The notes under the pieces were generated by a model. It saw nothing but the letters and a program-made list of their open reading frames with translations. It made no database searches and had not been told where the DNA came from. Position numbers and translations under genes: made by a program. A stretch of DNA of 50,748 bases from Microbacteriaceae bacterium PS02333 (GTDB lineage Bacteria; Actinomycetota; Actinomycetes; Actinomycetales; Microbacteriaceae), in contig JASCOI010000013.1 in the NCBI GenBank assembly GCA_029959665.1, positions 1-50,748 of the forward strand, written 5' to 3'. Shown here piece after piece: positions 15,968 through 25,440 of the stretch (position 1 is its first letter; every line of letters starts with the position of its first letter).

Positions 15968-17188
15968 ATGCTGCCAGTGAACCCGCCCGCTCGACTCCTC
16001 ATGGGGCCGGGGCCGATCAACGCCGACCCGCGTGTGCTGCGTGCGCTGTCCACCCCGCTCGTCGGGCAGTACGACCCGTGGATGACGTCCGCGATGAACG
16101 ACACGCAGGCGCTGTACCGGCAGGTGTTCGGCACCGTCAACGACGCGACCGTGCTCGTCGACGGCACGTCGCGCGCCGGCATCGAAGCCGCGCTCGTGTC
16201 CCTGCTCGCGCCGGGGGACCGCGTGCTCGTGCCGGTGTTCGGTCGCTTCGGACACCTGCTCGCGGAGATCGCCGGGCGCGCCGGGGCAGACGTCCACACG
16301 ATCGAGACCGAGTGGGGGCAGGTGTTCCCGACCTCGGTGATCGAGGACGCGATCGTGGCGACGAAGCCGAAGGTCCTCGCGATCGTGCAGGGTGACACCT
16401 CGACGACGATGAACCAGCCGCTCGACGAGCTCGGTGCGATCTGCGACCGGCACGGCGTGCTGTTCTACACCGACGCGACCGCGACGATCGGCGGCAACCC
16501 GCTCGAGGTGGACGCGTGGGGGATCGACGCCGTCAGCGCCGGGCTGCAGAAGTGCCTCGGCGGACCATCGGGCAGTGCACCGCTCACCCTGTCGCCGCGC
16601 GCCGTGTCGGTGCTCGACGGCCGGCGCAGCGTCGAAGCCGGCATCCGGGAACCCGGCGACGAGGTCTCCGACGAGCCGATCCGGTCGAACTACCTCGACC
16701 TCGCGATGATCCTCGACTACTGGGGGCCGCGACGCCTGAACCACCACACCGAAGCCGCGTCGATGCTCTACGCCGCGAACGAGTGCGCGCGCATCCTGCT
16801 CGAAGAAGGACGCGACGCCGTCATCGCGCGGCACGAGCTGGCCGGACGCGCGATGCTCGCCGGGGTCGAAGCGCTCGGGCTCGAGGTGTTCGGCGACGTC
16901 GCGCACAAGATGCACAACGTCGTCGCGGTCTCGATCCCGTCGTCGGTGCAGGGCGACGCCGTGCGGGCGTCGCTGCTCGAGGACCACGGCATCGAGATCG
17001 GCACGTCGTTCGGGCCTCTGCACGGCAAGGTCTGGCGCATCGGGACGATGGGCTACAACGCCCGCAAGGACGCCGTCGTGACGACGCTCTCGGCGCTCGA
17101 GCAGTCGCTGCGTCGCGGCGGGTTCCCCGTGCCGCAGGGCGGCGGCGTGGACGCGGCGCTCGACACGTACGCGGGAGCACGGCCGTGA
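15968..17188 (+). CDS. pucG: (S)-Ureidoglycine--glyoxylate aminotransferase, PucG type
   Basis: 406 residues from ATG with ACGGAGG ahead. Class V aminotransferase: LLMGPGPINADPRVL at the start, Asp169 in YTDATATIGG that contacts the PLP ring, and the Schiff-base lysine K195 in GLQKCLGGPSG. The alanine-glyoxylate aminotransferase subfamily includes PucG, which moves the amino group of ureidoglycine to glyoxylate, giving oxalurate and glycine. The neighbouring allantoate amidohydrolase supplies the substrate. Alanine- or serine-glyoxylate transamination is the alternative, but the context argues against it. Confidence 0.88.
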   Translation: MLPVNPPARLLMGPGPINADPRVLRALSTPLVGQYDPWMTSAMNDTQALYRQVFGTVNDATVLVDGTSRAGIEAALVSLLAPGDRVLVPVFGRFGHLLAEIAGRAGADVHTIETEWGQVFPTSVIEDAIVATKPKVLAIVQGDTSTTMNQPLDELGAICDRHGVLFYTDATATIGGNPLEVDAWGIDAVSAGLQKCLGGPSGSAPLTLSPRAVSVLDGRRSVEAGIREPGDEVSDEPIRSNYLDLAMILDYWGPRRLNHHTEAASMLYAANECARILLEEGRDAVIARHELAGRAMLAGVEALGLEVFGDVAHKMHNVVAVSIPSSVQGDAVRASLLEDHGIEIGTSFGPLHGKVWRIGTMGYNARKDAVVTTLSALEQSLRRGGFPVPQGGGVDAALDTYAGARP

Positions 17189-18417
17189 CCGTCGACGCCG
17201 CGACGATCGTCTCTTGGTGCGACGAACTCGCCGCCGTCACCGCGACGCCGGGCCAGATCACCCGCGTCTACCTGTCGCCGGAGCACGCCAGGGTGAACAC
17301 GATCGTCGCGCGCTGGATGCAGGACGCCGGGATGACCACGTGGCAGGACGACGCCGGCAACCTGCACGGCAGCGTCCCCGGCGCAACGGACGACGCCCCC
17401 GTACTGCTCGTCGGCTCGCACCTCGACACCGTTGTGGACGCCGGCCGGTACGACGGCATCGTCGGGGTGCTCATGGGCATCGCGGCCGTCGCCCGCATCC
17501 GCGCCGAGCACGGCACGCTGCCGTTCGGCATCCAGGTGATCGCGTTCTCCGACGAAGAGGGAACGCGCTTCGGCAAGGCGCTGCTCGGGTCCTCGGCGGT
17601 CGCCGGGGTCTGGGACGACGCCTGGTGGGAGCTGACCGACGCCGAGGGGGTCTCCCTCCGGCAGGCGTTCACCGACTTCGGGCTCGACCCCTCGCGCGTC
17701 GGCGACGCCGCGGTGGACCCGTCGCGGCTCGTCGGGTACCTCGAGGCGCACATCGAGCAGGGGCCGTACCTCGAACAGGCCGACCAGGCACTCGGTGTCG
17801 TCACGAGCATCGCCAGTGCTCGCCGCTTCACGGTCGAGGCCGTCGGGGAGGCCCGGCACGCCGGCGGCACCCCGTACGAGCGCCGACACGACGCGCTCCT
17901 GGCCGCCGCCGAGGCCGCGCTCGCCGTCGAGCGGATCTGCCGGGCGTCGCAGCACGTCGGGACGGTCGGCACGATGACGGTCGAACCGGGTGCCGTGAAC
18001 GTCGTCCCGGGCATCGCACACTTCTCGGTGGACCTGCGGGGCGAGTTCGACGACGGACGCGACCGGGTGTGGGACGAGATCACGAAGGCCTTCGCGCTGA
18101 TCGGGGAGCGCCGCGGCGTCAGCGTCGAGCCGACCGAGGTGCACCGGGCCCCTGCCGTGTTCTGCGCGCCGCGGCTGATGGACGCCGTCCGGGCCGGGAT
18201 CGTCGCCACGGGGTCGCCCGAGCCGATGGAGCTGTTCTCCCGCGCGGGGCACGACGCCATGTCGCTCGGGCTCGTCACCGACGTCGCGATGCTGTTCCTC
18301 CGGAACCCCGACGGCATCAGCCACCACCCGGACGAGTTCGTCTCCGAGGCCGACATCGCCCTCGGGCTCGACGCCCTCGTCACCGCGATCACGACTCTCG
18401 CAGCGGAGCCCTCGTGA
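17185..18417 (+). CDS. allC: Allantoate amidohydrolase (M20 family)
   Basis: 410 residues from a GTG in 4-base overlap with pucG. Two-metal M20 hydantoinase/carbamoylase-type enzyme: H79 and D81 in GSHLDTVVDAGRYDG, D90, the catalytic pair E124/E125 in FSDEEGTRFG, the His of YLEAHIEQGP, and the late His in RNPDGISHHPDE. It would convert allantoate to (S)-ureidoglycine with release of ammonia and CO2. N-carbamoyl-L-amino-acid hydrolase or beta-ureidopropionase is the alternative within this family; adjacency to pucG favours allantoate. Confidence 0.9.
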   Translation: MTVDAATIVSWCDELAAVTATPGQITRVYLSPEHARVNTIVARWMQDAGMTTWQDDAGNLHGSVPGATDDAPVLLVGSHLDTVVDAGRYDGIVGVLMGIAAVARIRAEHGTLPFGIQVIAFSDEEGTRFGKALLGSSAVAGVWDDAWWELTDAEGVSLRQAFTDFGLDPSRVGDAAVDPSRLVGYLEAHIEQGPYLEQADQALGVVTSIASARRFTVEAVGEARHAGGTPYERRHDALLAAAEAALAVERICRASQHVGTVGTMTVEPGAVNVVPGIAHFSVDLRGEFDDGRDRVWDEITKAFALIGERRGVSVEPTEVHRAPAVFCAPRLMDAVRAGIVATGSPEPMELFSRAGHDAMSLGLVTDVAMLFLRNPDGISHHPDEFVSEADIALGLDALVTAITTLAAEPS

Positions 18418-19247
18418 CCGCCGCCCAGCCCGACGTCCGCGGGCGCATCGACGCGGTGTGGGAGCAGCTCTCACCCGCCGAGCGCCGGGTCGCCGCGATG
18501 GTCCGCCACGACCCGGAGCTCCTGCTCGTCGGGACCTCGGCGCAGCTCGCCGCCGAGTCCGGTACCTCGAAGGCGACGGTCTCGCGGCTCGTCCGGTCCC
18601 TCGGGTTCCAGGACGCCGCCGAGGTCCGGCAGGAACTCATGTCCGCACGGGGCAGCGGGTTGCCCTGGGCCGCGGAGGACGCCGCGCACGTGGACCAGCG
18701 GGCCGTCGAGTCCCGGAACCTCGACGCCGCGTTCGCCTCCCTCGCCCGCGCCGAACGCCCCCGGCTCGCCCGGCGCATCATGCGGGCGCGCCGGGTCCTG
18801 GTGTTCGGGGAGCGCGGCGCGCACCCGATCGCGCTGCAGCTCCGGGCGCAGCTCGCGCAGGTCCGGCCGGATGTCCGGGTCGGTCCGGCACCCGGGCAGC
18901 GACTCGGGGAGGAGGTGGCGGACCTCGACCGCCGGGACCTCGTCATCGTGGTCACCGTCCGGCGGCACGCGGCAGGCATCGACCGACTCGTGCGGCACTG
19001 CGTGGCATCGGGTGCCGACGTCGTCGTGATCGGGGACCCGACGGCCGCCGTGATCGCTGCGCCGGCCGCGACGACGATCCTCTGCCCGGTGGACTCGCCG
19101 TCCGCGTTCGACTCGCTCGCGGCCTTGTTCGCCGTGGTCGCTGCGATCGCGAACGACGTCTACGAAGCGTCGGGCCCCGCCGGCCGAGCACACGTGGATG
19201 CCGTCGCCGCGGCGTACGACACCCTCGGGGAGCTCGCCGGCTCCTGA
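18414..19247 (+). CDS. MurR/RpiR family transcriptional regulator
   Basis: 277 residues, GTG start in a 4-base overlap with the allantoate amidohydrolase gene. The N-terminal helix-turn-helix spans about residues 15-75 (LSPAERRVAAMVRHDPELLL, TSAQLAAESGTSKATVSRLVRSLGF). A SIS domain follows from about 110 to 260 (ARRVLVFGERGAHPIALQL, RDLVIVVTVRRHAAGIDRLVRH). SIS domains bind phosphosugars or similar ligands; purine-catabolic clusters in other bacteria also carry RpiR-type regulators. It is the local candidate for binding AACGAnCGTT. Confidence 0.92.
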   Translation: MTAAQPDVRGRIDAVWEQLSPAERRVAAMVRHDPELLLVGTSAQLAAESGTSKATVSRLVRSLGFQDAAEVRQELMSARGSGLPWAAEDAAHVDQRAVESRNLDAAFASLARAERPRLARRIMRARRVLVFGERGAHPIALQLRAQLAQVRPDVRVGPAPGQRLGEEVADLDRRDLVIVVTVRRHAAGIDRLVRHCVASGADVVVIGDPTAAVIAAPAATTILCPVDSPSAFDSLAALFAVVAAIANDVYEASGPAGRAHVDAVAAAYDTLGELAGS

Positions 19248-19301
19248 CGGGCGCTCGGGCAGGGGTGCCGAAACGACCCATAACGTCCGCAATGGGAAGC
19301 C

Positions 19302-19367
19302 GAATCGCGCGTAGGAGGCCGGAACGTTCGATCTCCTACGCGCGATTCCGCCTCCTACGCGCGATTC
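19302..19367. repeat. Three-armed perfect inverted repeat between convergent genes
   Basis: GAATCGCGCGTAGGAG (19302-19317) is followed by two perfect copies of its reverse complement, at 19333-19348 and 19352-19367. Either copy can pair with the left arm, giving 16-bp stems with 15- or 34-base loops. The second right arm contains the stop codon and last codons of the SRPBCC gene. It is probably a bidirectional terminator, but the duplicated arm is unusual. Confidence 0.9.
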
Positions 19368-19828
19368 GACCCCGCGGACCTGCGGAGCTCGGCGGCCAGC
19401 GCCGCGTTGCGGGAGCGGATCAGCGTGGGCACGTACCGCGCCAACACCAGCCGCTCGGCGATCACGCCCAGCGGGCCGAGCGGTGCCCGGAACTCGATCT
19501 CGTCGATCATCCGCGTGCCGTCACCAGACGGTTCGAACCGGTGCTCGTGCCGGAACCGGGCGAACGGACCGCGTACCTGTTCGTCGACGAACCGGCGCGG
19601 AGCCTCCAGGGCGGTGATCCGACTCGTCAACCGCCAGACGATCCCGAGGTGCCGCGCACGGAACGTGACGGTCTCGCCCAGCGCGATCCGGCCACTCGTC
19701 GTGCCGGCCACGGCACGCTCGCCGGTGCCGGCGAGTGAACGTTCGTGCGCCCCGATGTCGAGCGACAGCGCGAACGCGCGCTCGGGTGACGCATCGAGCT
19801 CGGTCACGATGCGGAACGACACGGTCAT
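19355..19828 (-). CDS. SRPBCC (START/Bet v1-like) protein
   Basis: 157 residues. It starts MTVSFRIVTELDASPERAFALSLDIGAHERSL and continues FRARHLGIVWRLTSRITALEAPRRFVDEQVRGPFARFRHEHRFEP, the pattern of the polyketide-cyclase/SRPBCC ligand-binding fold. A GGGAGG ribosome site precedes the ATG. The C-terminus (GSNRA) and stop lie in the inverted repeat described at 19302-19367. Ligand unknown; actinobacterial members of this type are usually uncharacterised. Confidence 0.85.
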   Translation of the reverse strand: MTVSFRIVTELDASPERAFALSLDIGAHERSLAGTGERAVAGTTSGRIALGETVTFRARHLGIVWRLTSRITALEAPRRFVDEQVRGPFARFRHEHRFEPSGDGTRMIDEIEFRAPLGPLGVIAERLVLARYVPTLIRSRNAALAAELRRSAGSNRA

Positions 19829-19860
19829 GCCCCGATCCTCCCGCAGTGCAGGATGGTCAC

Positions 19861-20895
19861 GTGGCATCGACGACGGAAACCGCCAGGAGGCTCGCCCCCG
19901 GTCTCGCACTCGCGACCGGCATCGCCGTGGTCGCCACGGTCATCGGCCGGTTCCTCCCCGTGGTCGGGGCGCCGGTCAGCGGCGTGGTGCTCGGAGCGGT
20001 CATCGGCATGGTGCGTCGTCCGGCCGACTCGCTGAAGCCCGGGATCACGACGGCGTCGAAGTTCGTGCTGCAGCTGGCCGTGGTGCTCCTCGGTGCGCAG
20101 CTGTCGCTCGCCGAGGTCGCCCGCGTCGGCGTGGAGTCGCTGCCGGTGATGCTCGGCACGCTCGTCATCTGCCTGCTCGCGGCGTGGGGTGTCGGGCGGC
20201 TGCTCGGCGTCGTCGGCAACCTGCGGACGCTGATCGGCGTCGGGACGGGCATCTGCGGCGCCTCGGCGATCGCGGCCGTGACGCCCGTGATCGGCGCGGT
20301 GTCGGTCGAGGTCGCCTACGCCGTCTCCACGATCTTCCTGTTCAACGTCGCCGCCGTGATCGTCTTCCCGATCGTCGGGCACGCCCTCGGGATGAGCCAG
20401 CACGCGTTCGGGCTCTTCGCCGGCACGGCCGTGAACGACACGTCGTCGGTCGTGGCGGCCGCGAGCACCTACGGCACCCAGGCGGCGAACTTCGCGGTCG
20501 TCGTGAAGCTCGTCCGGACGCTGATGATCATCCCGATCGTCCTCGGGCTCGCGTGGCTGGTGGGGAGGCGGTCGGCGGCAGCGGTCCCGGTCGAGGGTGC
20601 GGCGCCGACTCGCTGGTCGTTCCGGCGGGTGTGGAAGCTCGTGCCGTGGTTCCTGACCGGCTTCGTGATCGCCGCCGCGGTGAACTCCACCGGGATCCTC
20701 CCGGGGCCGGTGCACCCGGCGATCTCCACCGTCGCTGCGTTCCTCATCACGGTGGCGCTCAGCGCGATCGGGCTCTCGACCGACATCGCCGGGTTCCGCC
20801 GCGCCGGGTTCCGGCCGCTCGTGCTCGGGCTGGTGCTCTGGGTCGTCGTCACCGGATCGAGCCTCGGGCTGATGGCGCTGACCGGCTCGCTGTAG
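19861..20895 (+). CDS. YeiH family putative sulfate exporter (UPF0324)
   Basis: 344 residues from GTG, with about ten membrane segments. Family marks are KFVLQLAVVLLGAQLSL, GVGTGICGASAIAAVTPVI and GLFAGTAVNDTSSVVAAASTYG. The family is annotated as putative sulfate exporters; the E. coli member YeiH is regulated by a LysR protein, while no such regulator is next to this gene. It is divergent from the SRPBCC gene with a 32-base gap. Possibly linked in physiology to cysK-cysE 3 kb downstream, but that is speculation. Confidence 0.88.
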   Translation: MASTTETARRLAPGLALATGIAVVATVIGRFLPVVGAPVSGVVLGAVIGMVRRPADSLKPGITTASKFVLQLAVVLLGAQLSLAEVARVGVESLPVMLGTLVICLLAAWGVGRLLGVVGNLRTLIGVGTGICGASAIAAVTPVIGAVSVEVAYAVSTIFLFNVAAVIVFPIVGHALGMSQHAFGLFAGTAVNDTSSVVAAASTYGTQAANFAVVVKLVRTLMIIPIVLGLAWLVGRRSAAAVPVEGAAPTRWSFRRVWKLVPWFLTGFVIAAAVNSTGILPGPVHPAISTVAAFLITVALSAIGLSTDIAGFRRAGFRPLVLGLVLWVVVTGSSLGLMALTGSL

Positions 20896-20915
20896 GCCGC
20901 GGTACCGTCGTCCGC

Positions 20916-21938
20916 ATGAGCTTCGCGTTCCCGGTGATCGACGGCCACAACGACCTGCCGTGGGAGCGGCGCGAGTCCCACGACTCCGGTGTCGAGGGCA
21001 TCGACACCGAGGAGTCGTCGCTCCACACGGACATCCCGAAGCTCCGCGCCGGGGGTGTCGTCGGGCAGTTCTGGTCCGTGTTCGTCCCCGCCGACGAACC
21101 CGACCCGGTCCGCACGACCCTGCAGCAGATCGACCTGGCGCACCGGATCATCGCGCGGTACCCGGACGACCTCGCGCTCGCCCGCACCGCCGCCGAGGTC
21201 CGAGCCGCCGTCGCGTCGGGACGCATCGCATCGTTGCTCGGCGCCGAGGGTGGGCACTCCATCGGGGACGACCTCGCCGTGCTCCGCGACTTCGCTCGGC
21301 TGGGCGTGCGGTACATGACGCTGACGCACAACGACGACACCCCGTGGGCCGACTCGGCGACGGGTGCGCGTGCCCACGGCGGGCTGACCGACCGCGGCCG
21401 ACAGGTGGTGGCGGAGATGGAGCGGATCGGCATGCTCGTCGACCTGTCCCACACCGCGCCGTCCACGATGCGGGACACCCTCGACGTCGCCACCCGGCCG
21501 GTCGTCTTCAGCCACTCCTCGACCATCGCCGTGAACGACCACCCGCGGAACGTCCCCGACGACGTCCTCGCGCGGCTGTCGGACAACGGTGGCGTCGTGA
21601 TGATCACCTTCGTGCCGAAGTTCGTGTCGCGGGCCTGGGCAGACTGGGAAGAGGCGGGCTCCGTCGGCGAGGGCCCCCTCGTCACGGTGTCCGACATCGC
21701 CGACCACGTCGAGCACGCGCGGGACGTCGCGGGAGCCGCGCACATCGGCATCGGCGGCGACTACGACGGCACCCCCGTGCTGCCGCCGGACGTCCGGGAC
21801 GTCTCGCGCTACCCGGTCCTCGCCGCGGAACTCGAACGCCGGGGCTGGAGCGCCGCGGACCTCGAGGCGCTCGCCGGCGGCAACGTGCTCCGCGTGCTCG
21901 AGGCCACCGACGACCGGTTCAGCGGCTTCTCGGGGTGA
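20916..21938 (+). CDS. Membrane dipeptidase family (peptidase M19)
   Basis: 340 residues. Metal-binding motifs of renal-type dipeptidases are present: DGHNDLPWERR at residues 9-19, the bridging glutamate in LLGAEGGHSIGDD, the His residues in VDLSHTAPSTMRD and VVFSHSS, and the Asp in IGIGGDYDG. Cytosolic, no signal peptide. It hydrolyses dipeptides, often with D-residues at the C-terminal position. It starts 20 bases after the YeiH stop on the same strand, and converges on the DUF899 gene with 6 bases between. Confidence 0.92.
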   Translation: MSFAFPVIDGHNDLPWERRESHDSGVEGIDTEESSLHTDIPKLRAGGVVGQFWSVFVPADEPDPVRTTLQQIDLAHRIIARYPDDLALARTAAEVRAAVASGRIASLLGAEGGHSIGDDLAVLRDFARLGVRYMTLTHNDDTPWADSATGARAHGGLTDRGRQVVAEMERIGMLVDLSHTAPSTMRDTLDVATRPVVFSHSSTIAVNDHPRNVPDDVLARLSDNGGVVMITFVPKFVSRAWADWEEAGSVGEGPLVTVSDIADHVEHARDVAGAAHIGIGGDYDGTPVLPPDVRDVSRYPVLAAELERRGWSAADLEALAGGNVLRVLEATDDRFSGFSG

Positions 21939-21944
21939 ACCCGC

Positions 21945-22604
21945 TCAGCCGTACGTCGGGAACTGCGGCCAGCCGTCCGGGCTGTCCTCCCAGTCCTGCT
22001 GCCGGCCGTACACCGTGCGGTCCATGACGTGCGCGACCGGCATGATCGCCTCCGTCCCGCGCGCGGTCGTCGAGTACGTCAGGTACGGCACGCCGTCCCG
22101 GAGCAGGTAGTACGAGTAGCCGGGGACCGGCCCCTCCGGTTGCGTCCAGCCCCAGTCGTCGTGGTAGCTCGTCCCGCCGGAGGACACCCACGTGTGCGGC
22201 CAGCGCCGTGCCGCCTTCCACGCCTCGAGCTTCTCGATCGGCGCCTGCGCGATCATCGCGAACGCGATGCCCTCGTCCGCCAGCCGACCCATGTCGGCGG
22301 GCAGGTTGTCGGCACCCCACGTGCACGCCGGGCAGGCCTCGTCCCACTCCGGGGCGTACATGACGTTCTGCACGAGCAGCAGGTACTTGTCGCCGAAGAG
22401 CTCGGTGAGTCGGACGGGGCTGTCCGGACCGGTGAACTCGTAGTCGTCGACCTGCACCATCGGGAGCCGCCGTCGTGCGGCTGCGACCCGGTCGCCGAGC
22501 CGGGTGAGTTCCTTCTCGTCCTGCACCTGCGCGTCGAGTGCCGCGTCGAACGTGGCACGGTCCACCACCGGTGGGGCGGCCTCGGGTTGTGACTGCTGGA
22601 ACAT
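21945..22604 (-). CDS. DUF899 family thioredoxin-like protein
   Basis: 219 residues from the ATG at 22604, which has a strong GAGGAGG site; an upstream start would add 21 residues. Family features: LPMVQVDDYEFTG, the segment EWDEACPACTWGADNL with a CPAC motif in the place of the thioredoxin CxxC, and DDWGWTQPEGPVPGYSYYLLRDG. The fold is thioredoxin-like and the paired cysteines suggest redox activity, but the biochemical role of the family is not established. Cytosolic. Confidence 0.87.
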   Translation of the reverse strand: MFQQSQPEAAPPVVDRATFDAALDAQVQDEKELTRLGDRVAAARRRLPMVQVDDYEFTGPDSPVRLTELFGDKYLLLVQNVMYAPEWDEACPACTWGADNLPADMGRLADEGIAFAMIAQAPIEKLEAWKAARRWPHTWVSSGGTSYHDDWGWTQPEGPVPGYSYYLLRDGVPYLTYSTTARGTEAIMPVAHVMDRTVYGRQQDWEDSPDGWPQFPTYG

Positions 22605-22712
22605 GCCGACCTCCTCGTCGTTGCCGCGCAGGGTACTCGGCTCGCCGACATCGCGTGCGTCGTGCATACCGGAAACTCGCGGATCCGATCAAAGCCGGCC
22701 CAGGCTTGCCCG

Positions 22713-23741
22713 ATGGAGGACGATCACCAGCTGCCACCGGACTACACCGAGACCGTCGAGCTCATCAGCGCACCGGTCTCGGACACACGCGTGCGCGTGC
22801 AACTCGCCGCGAACGCGCACCTCATCCACCTCTACTGGGCCATCGGTTCCGTGCTGCTCGAGCGCTCGAAGGAGGGCGGGTGGGGAAGTCGGGTCCTGCC
22901 GCGACTCGCTGAGGACCTCCGACGCCGGTTCCCCACGATGAAGGGGTTCTCGGCGACCAACCTCAAGTACATGCGCCAGCTCGCGGCCGCTTGGCCTGAG
23001 GAGCGCTCATTAGGTCCACAGTCTGTGGACCAATTGCCGTGGGGTCACGTGCGGACGATCTTGGGCGTCTCCGATCCCGAGCGCCGTGCTCGCTACATCG
23101 CCGCGGCAGTGCGAGAAGGATGGGTACGGCACGTGCTCGAGCACAATCTCCGAACCAACGCGCTCGAGCGAACGGGCGCACAGACGACCAACTTCGGACG
23201 CCTGCTGGATCCGGACGGCGCGGACCTCGCTCAGCAGGTCACGCGTGACCCGTACGTGCTCGACTTCCTCGCGCTGGACGGCGACCGGGACGAACGGTCG
23301 ATGGAGTCCGCGATGGTCGATCGGATCGCGGACACGCTGCGTGAGCTCGGCACCGGGTTCGCCTTCGTCGGTCGTCAGGTCCAGTTCGACGTCGACGGCA
23401 ACGACTTCTTCCTCGACCTGCTGTTCTTCCACGTCGAACAGCTCCGGTACGTCGTCGTGGAACTCAAACGCGGTGACTTCCGTCCAGAGCACGTCGGGCA
23501 GCTCTCGTTCTACGTCACCCTGGTGGAAGACCGTCTCCGGTTGCCGACGCACGCGGACACGGTCGGACTGCTCCTCGTCGCGGGCAAGAGCGACGCCGTC
23601 GTGCGGTACGCCCTCGGCACGTCCACAGCACCGGTCGGCGTCGCGAGCTACGACCTCCTGCCGCCGGAGGTCCGGCGCGCGCTACCGTCGGAAGCCGACC
23701 TGCGTCGAGCGCTCAGTGGAGGCGAGAACGAGCGATCGTGA
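22713..23741 (+). CDS. PDDEXK nuclease family protein (DUF1016, YhcG-like)
   Basis: 342 residues from the ATG at 22713; a GTG at 22662 would add 17. The N-terminal half is the DUF1016 N domain ([53 protein letters not shown]). The C-terminal half is a PD-(D/E)xK-like nuclease core: [24 protein letters not shown], with ELK as the E-x-K element. YhcG-like proteins are tied to DNA processing and mobile or defence loci. Several codons that are rare here (TTA, TCA, CCA, CAA) cluster near 23008-23034, suggesting transfer. No partner genes adjoin. Confidence 0.88.
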   Translation: MEDDHQLPPDYTETVELISAPVSDTRVRVQLAANAHLIHLYWAIGSVLLERSKEGGWGSRVLPRLAEDLRRRFPTMKGFSATNLKYMRQLAAAWPEERSLGPQSVDQLPWGHVRTILGVSDPERRARYIAAAVREGWVRHVLEHNLRTNALERTGAQTTNFGRLLDPDGADLAQQVTRDPYVLDFLALDGDRDERSMESAMVDRIADTLRELGTGFAFVGRQVQFDVDGNDFFLDLLFFHVEQLRYVVVELKRGDFRPEHVGQLSFYVTLVEDRLRLPTHADTVGLLLVAGKSDAVVRYALGTSTAPVGVASYDLLPPEVRRALPSEADLRRALSGGENERS

Positions 23742-23907
23742 GCCCAGCCGACTTGTCGCCACTGCTGAACGGACTGGAGGCGCGAGCCGACCTGGGTGGG
23801 CGAGGCGCGTCATGGACAGGGCCGAGTCGGGTCCGGTGGCTAGGATCGCATCGCACACCGCGCCTCCAGGAAGGGTCGCGGACTCGACCCGAGTGAGGAC
23901 GGACCGG

Positions 23908-24846
23908 ATGAGCGGCACCATCTACGACAACATCTCCCAGGCCTTCGGCAACACCCCGCTGGTGAAGCTGAACCGGCTGCCAGCCGAAGGCGGGGCAGAG
24001 GTCCTCGCGAAGCTCGAGTTCTACAACCCCGGCGCCAGCGTCAAGGACCGCCTCGGCGTCGCGATCATCGACGCGGCAGAGGAGTCCGGGGACCTGAAGC
24101 CGGGCGGCACGATCGTCGAGGGGTCGTCCGGCAACACAGGCATCGCACTCGCGCTCGTCGGGGCCGCGCGTGGGTACCGGGTCGTCATCACGATGCCGGA
24201 GACGATGAGCGTCGAACGTCGTGCCCTGATCCGTGCGTACGGTGCCGAGATCGTGCTGACCCCGGGACCGGAGGGCATGAAGGGTGCGGTGTCCAAGGCC
24301 GCGTCGATCGTCGAGGAGACGCCGGGCGCGATCCTCGCGCACCAGTTCGAGACCGCCGCGAACGCCGCGATCCACCGGAAGACCACCGCAGAGGAGATCC
24401 TCCGCGACACCGAGGGACACGTCGACGTGTTCGTCGCGGGCGTCGGTACCGGTGGCACGATCACCGGTGTCGGGCAGGTCCTCAAGGAGCGTGTGCCCGG
24501 CGTGCAGATCGTCGCGGTCGAGCCGAAGGACTCCCCGCTGCTGACGGAGGGCAAGGCCGGCCCGCACAAGATCCAGGGCATCGGTGCGAACTTCATCCCC
24601 GAGGTGCTCGACCAGTCCGTCATCGACGAGGTGTTCGACGTCGAGCTCGACGACGCGCTGCGGGTCGCCCGTGACCTCGGGACGCAGGAGGGCATCCTCG
24701 CCGGCATCTCGTCCGGTGCGATCATCCACGCTGCGCTCGTGATCGCCGCACGTCCGGAGAACGCGGGCAAGCGCATCGTCGCAATCGTGTGCGACACCGG
24801 CGAGCGCTACCTGTCGACCGTGCTGTTCGAAGGGCTCACTGCGTGA
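23908..24846 (+). CDS. cysK: Cysteine synthase A (O-acetylserine sulfhydrylase)
   Basis: 312 residues from ATG with GAGTGAGGA ahead. PLP-lysine in [11 protein letters not shown], the substrate loop [11 protein letters not shown], the phosphate loop [12 protein letters not shown], and [11 protein letters not shown] near the C-terminus are all standard. It makes cysteine from O-acetylserine and sulfide. It is coupled by a 4-base overlap to the serine acetyltransferase gene, which supplies O-acetylserine. A possible -10 (TAGGAT, 23841-23846) lies 62 bases before the start. Confidence 0.96.
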   Translation: MSGTIYDNISQAFGNTPLVKLNRLPAEGGAEVLAKLEFYNPGASVKDRLGVAIIDAAEESGDLKPGGTIVEGSSGNTGIALALVGAARGYRVVITMPETMSVERRALIRAYGAEIVLTPGPEGMKGAVSKAASIVEETPGAILAHQFETAANAAIHRKTTAEEILRDTEGHVDVFVAGVGTGGTITGVGQVLKERVPGVQIVAVEPKDSPLLTEGKAGPHKIQGIGANFIPEVLDQSVIDEVFDVELDDALRVARDLGTQEGILAGISSGAIIHAALVIAARPENAGKRIVAIVCDTGERYLSTVLFEGLTA

Positions 24847-25424
24847 CGCATCGCCGACGTGGCGTGCTGCGGACCGTCCGGGAGGACCTCGCCGCAGCTC
24901 GCCGAGGGGATCCCGCTGCTCGCGGGGACCTCGAGAACGCCGTGGTCTACTCGGGGCTGCACGCGATCTGGGCGTTCCGGTTCGCGCACAAGCTCTGGAT
25001 CGCGGAGGGGCTGCCCGGTTCCCGGTTCGCGGCACGGGTCGTCGCGCAGACCGCCCGTGCCCTGACCGGCATCGAGATCCACCCGGGGGCACGCATCGGA
25101 CGACGGTTCTTCATCGACCACGGCATGGGCGTCGTCATCGGGGAGACGGCGGTCGTCGGCGACGACGTCCTGATGTTCCACGGCGTGACGCTCGGCGGTC
25201 GCGGGGGAGCCCACGGCCCCGGCGCGAAGCGGCATCCGACCGTGGGCGACCGCGTCGTGCTCGGAGCCGGGTCGTCGTTGATCGGGGACATCACGGTGGC
25301 GCACGACTCCGTCGTCGGCGCGAACACCGTCGTGACCAAGGACGTCCCGCCGCACTCGGTCGTCACGGGGGTCGCCGGCAGCGCCCGCCCGCGGTCCGGC
25401 GGCGAGGGCGTCCCGACGCTGTAG
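24843..25424 (+). CDS. cysE: Serine O-acetyltransferase
   Basis: 193 residues, the short actinobacterial form lacking the long N-terminal domain. GTG start inside the cysK stop. N-terminal helices ([33 protein letters not shown]) are followed by left-handed hexapeptide repeats: [34 protein letters not shown] and FHGVTLGG. It transfers acetyl from acetyl-CoA to serine. It forms the cysK-cysE operon and may associate with CysK through its C-terminal tail, which here ends GVPTL rather than the classical terminal Ile. Confidence 0.94.
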   Translation: MTHRRRGVLRTVREDLAAARRGDPAARGDLENAVVYSGLHAIWAFRFAHKLWIAEGLPGSRFAARVVAQTARALTGIEIHPGARIGRRFFIDHGMGVVIGETAVVGDDVLMFHGVTLGGRGGAHGPGAKRHPTVGDRVVLGAGSSLIGDITVAHDSVVGANTVVTKDVPPHSVVTGVAGSARPRSGGEGVPTL

Positions 25425-25440
25425 GCGCGCGGGTCGGCTC

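Noticed and set aside
11473-16398. A 1641-codon open frame on the minus strand across the allantoin cluster
   Set aside because: It is antisense to five well-identified genes, is rich in Arg/Pro/Ser, and has no family features. It is the usual shadow of high-GC coding sequence.
9666-19247. Mobile-element origin of the allantoin cluster
   Set aside because: No integrase, transposase, flanking direct repeats or tRNA site; base composition and codon use match the neighbours.
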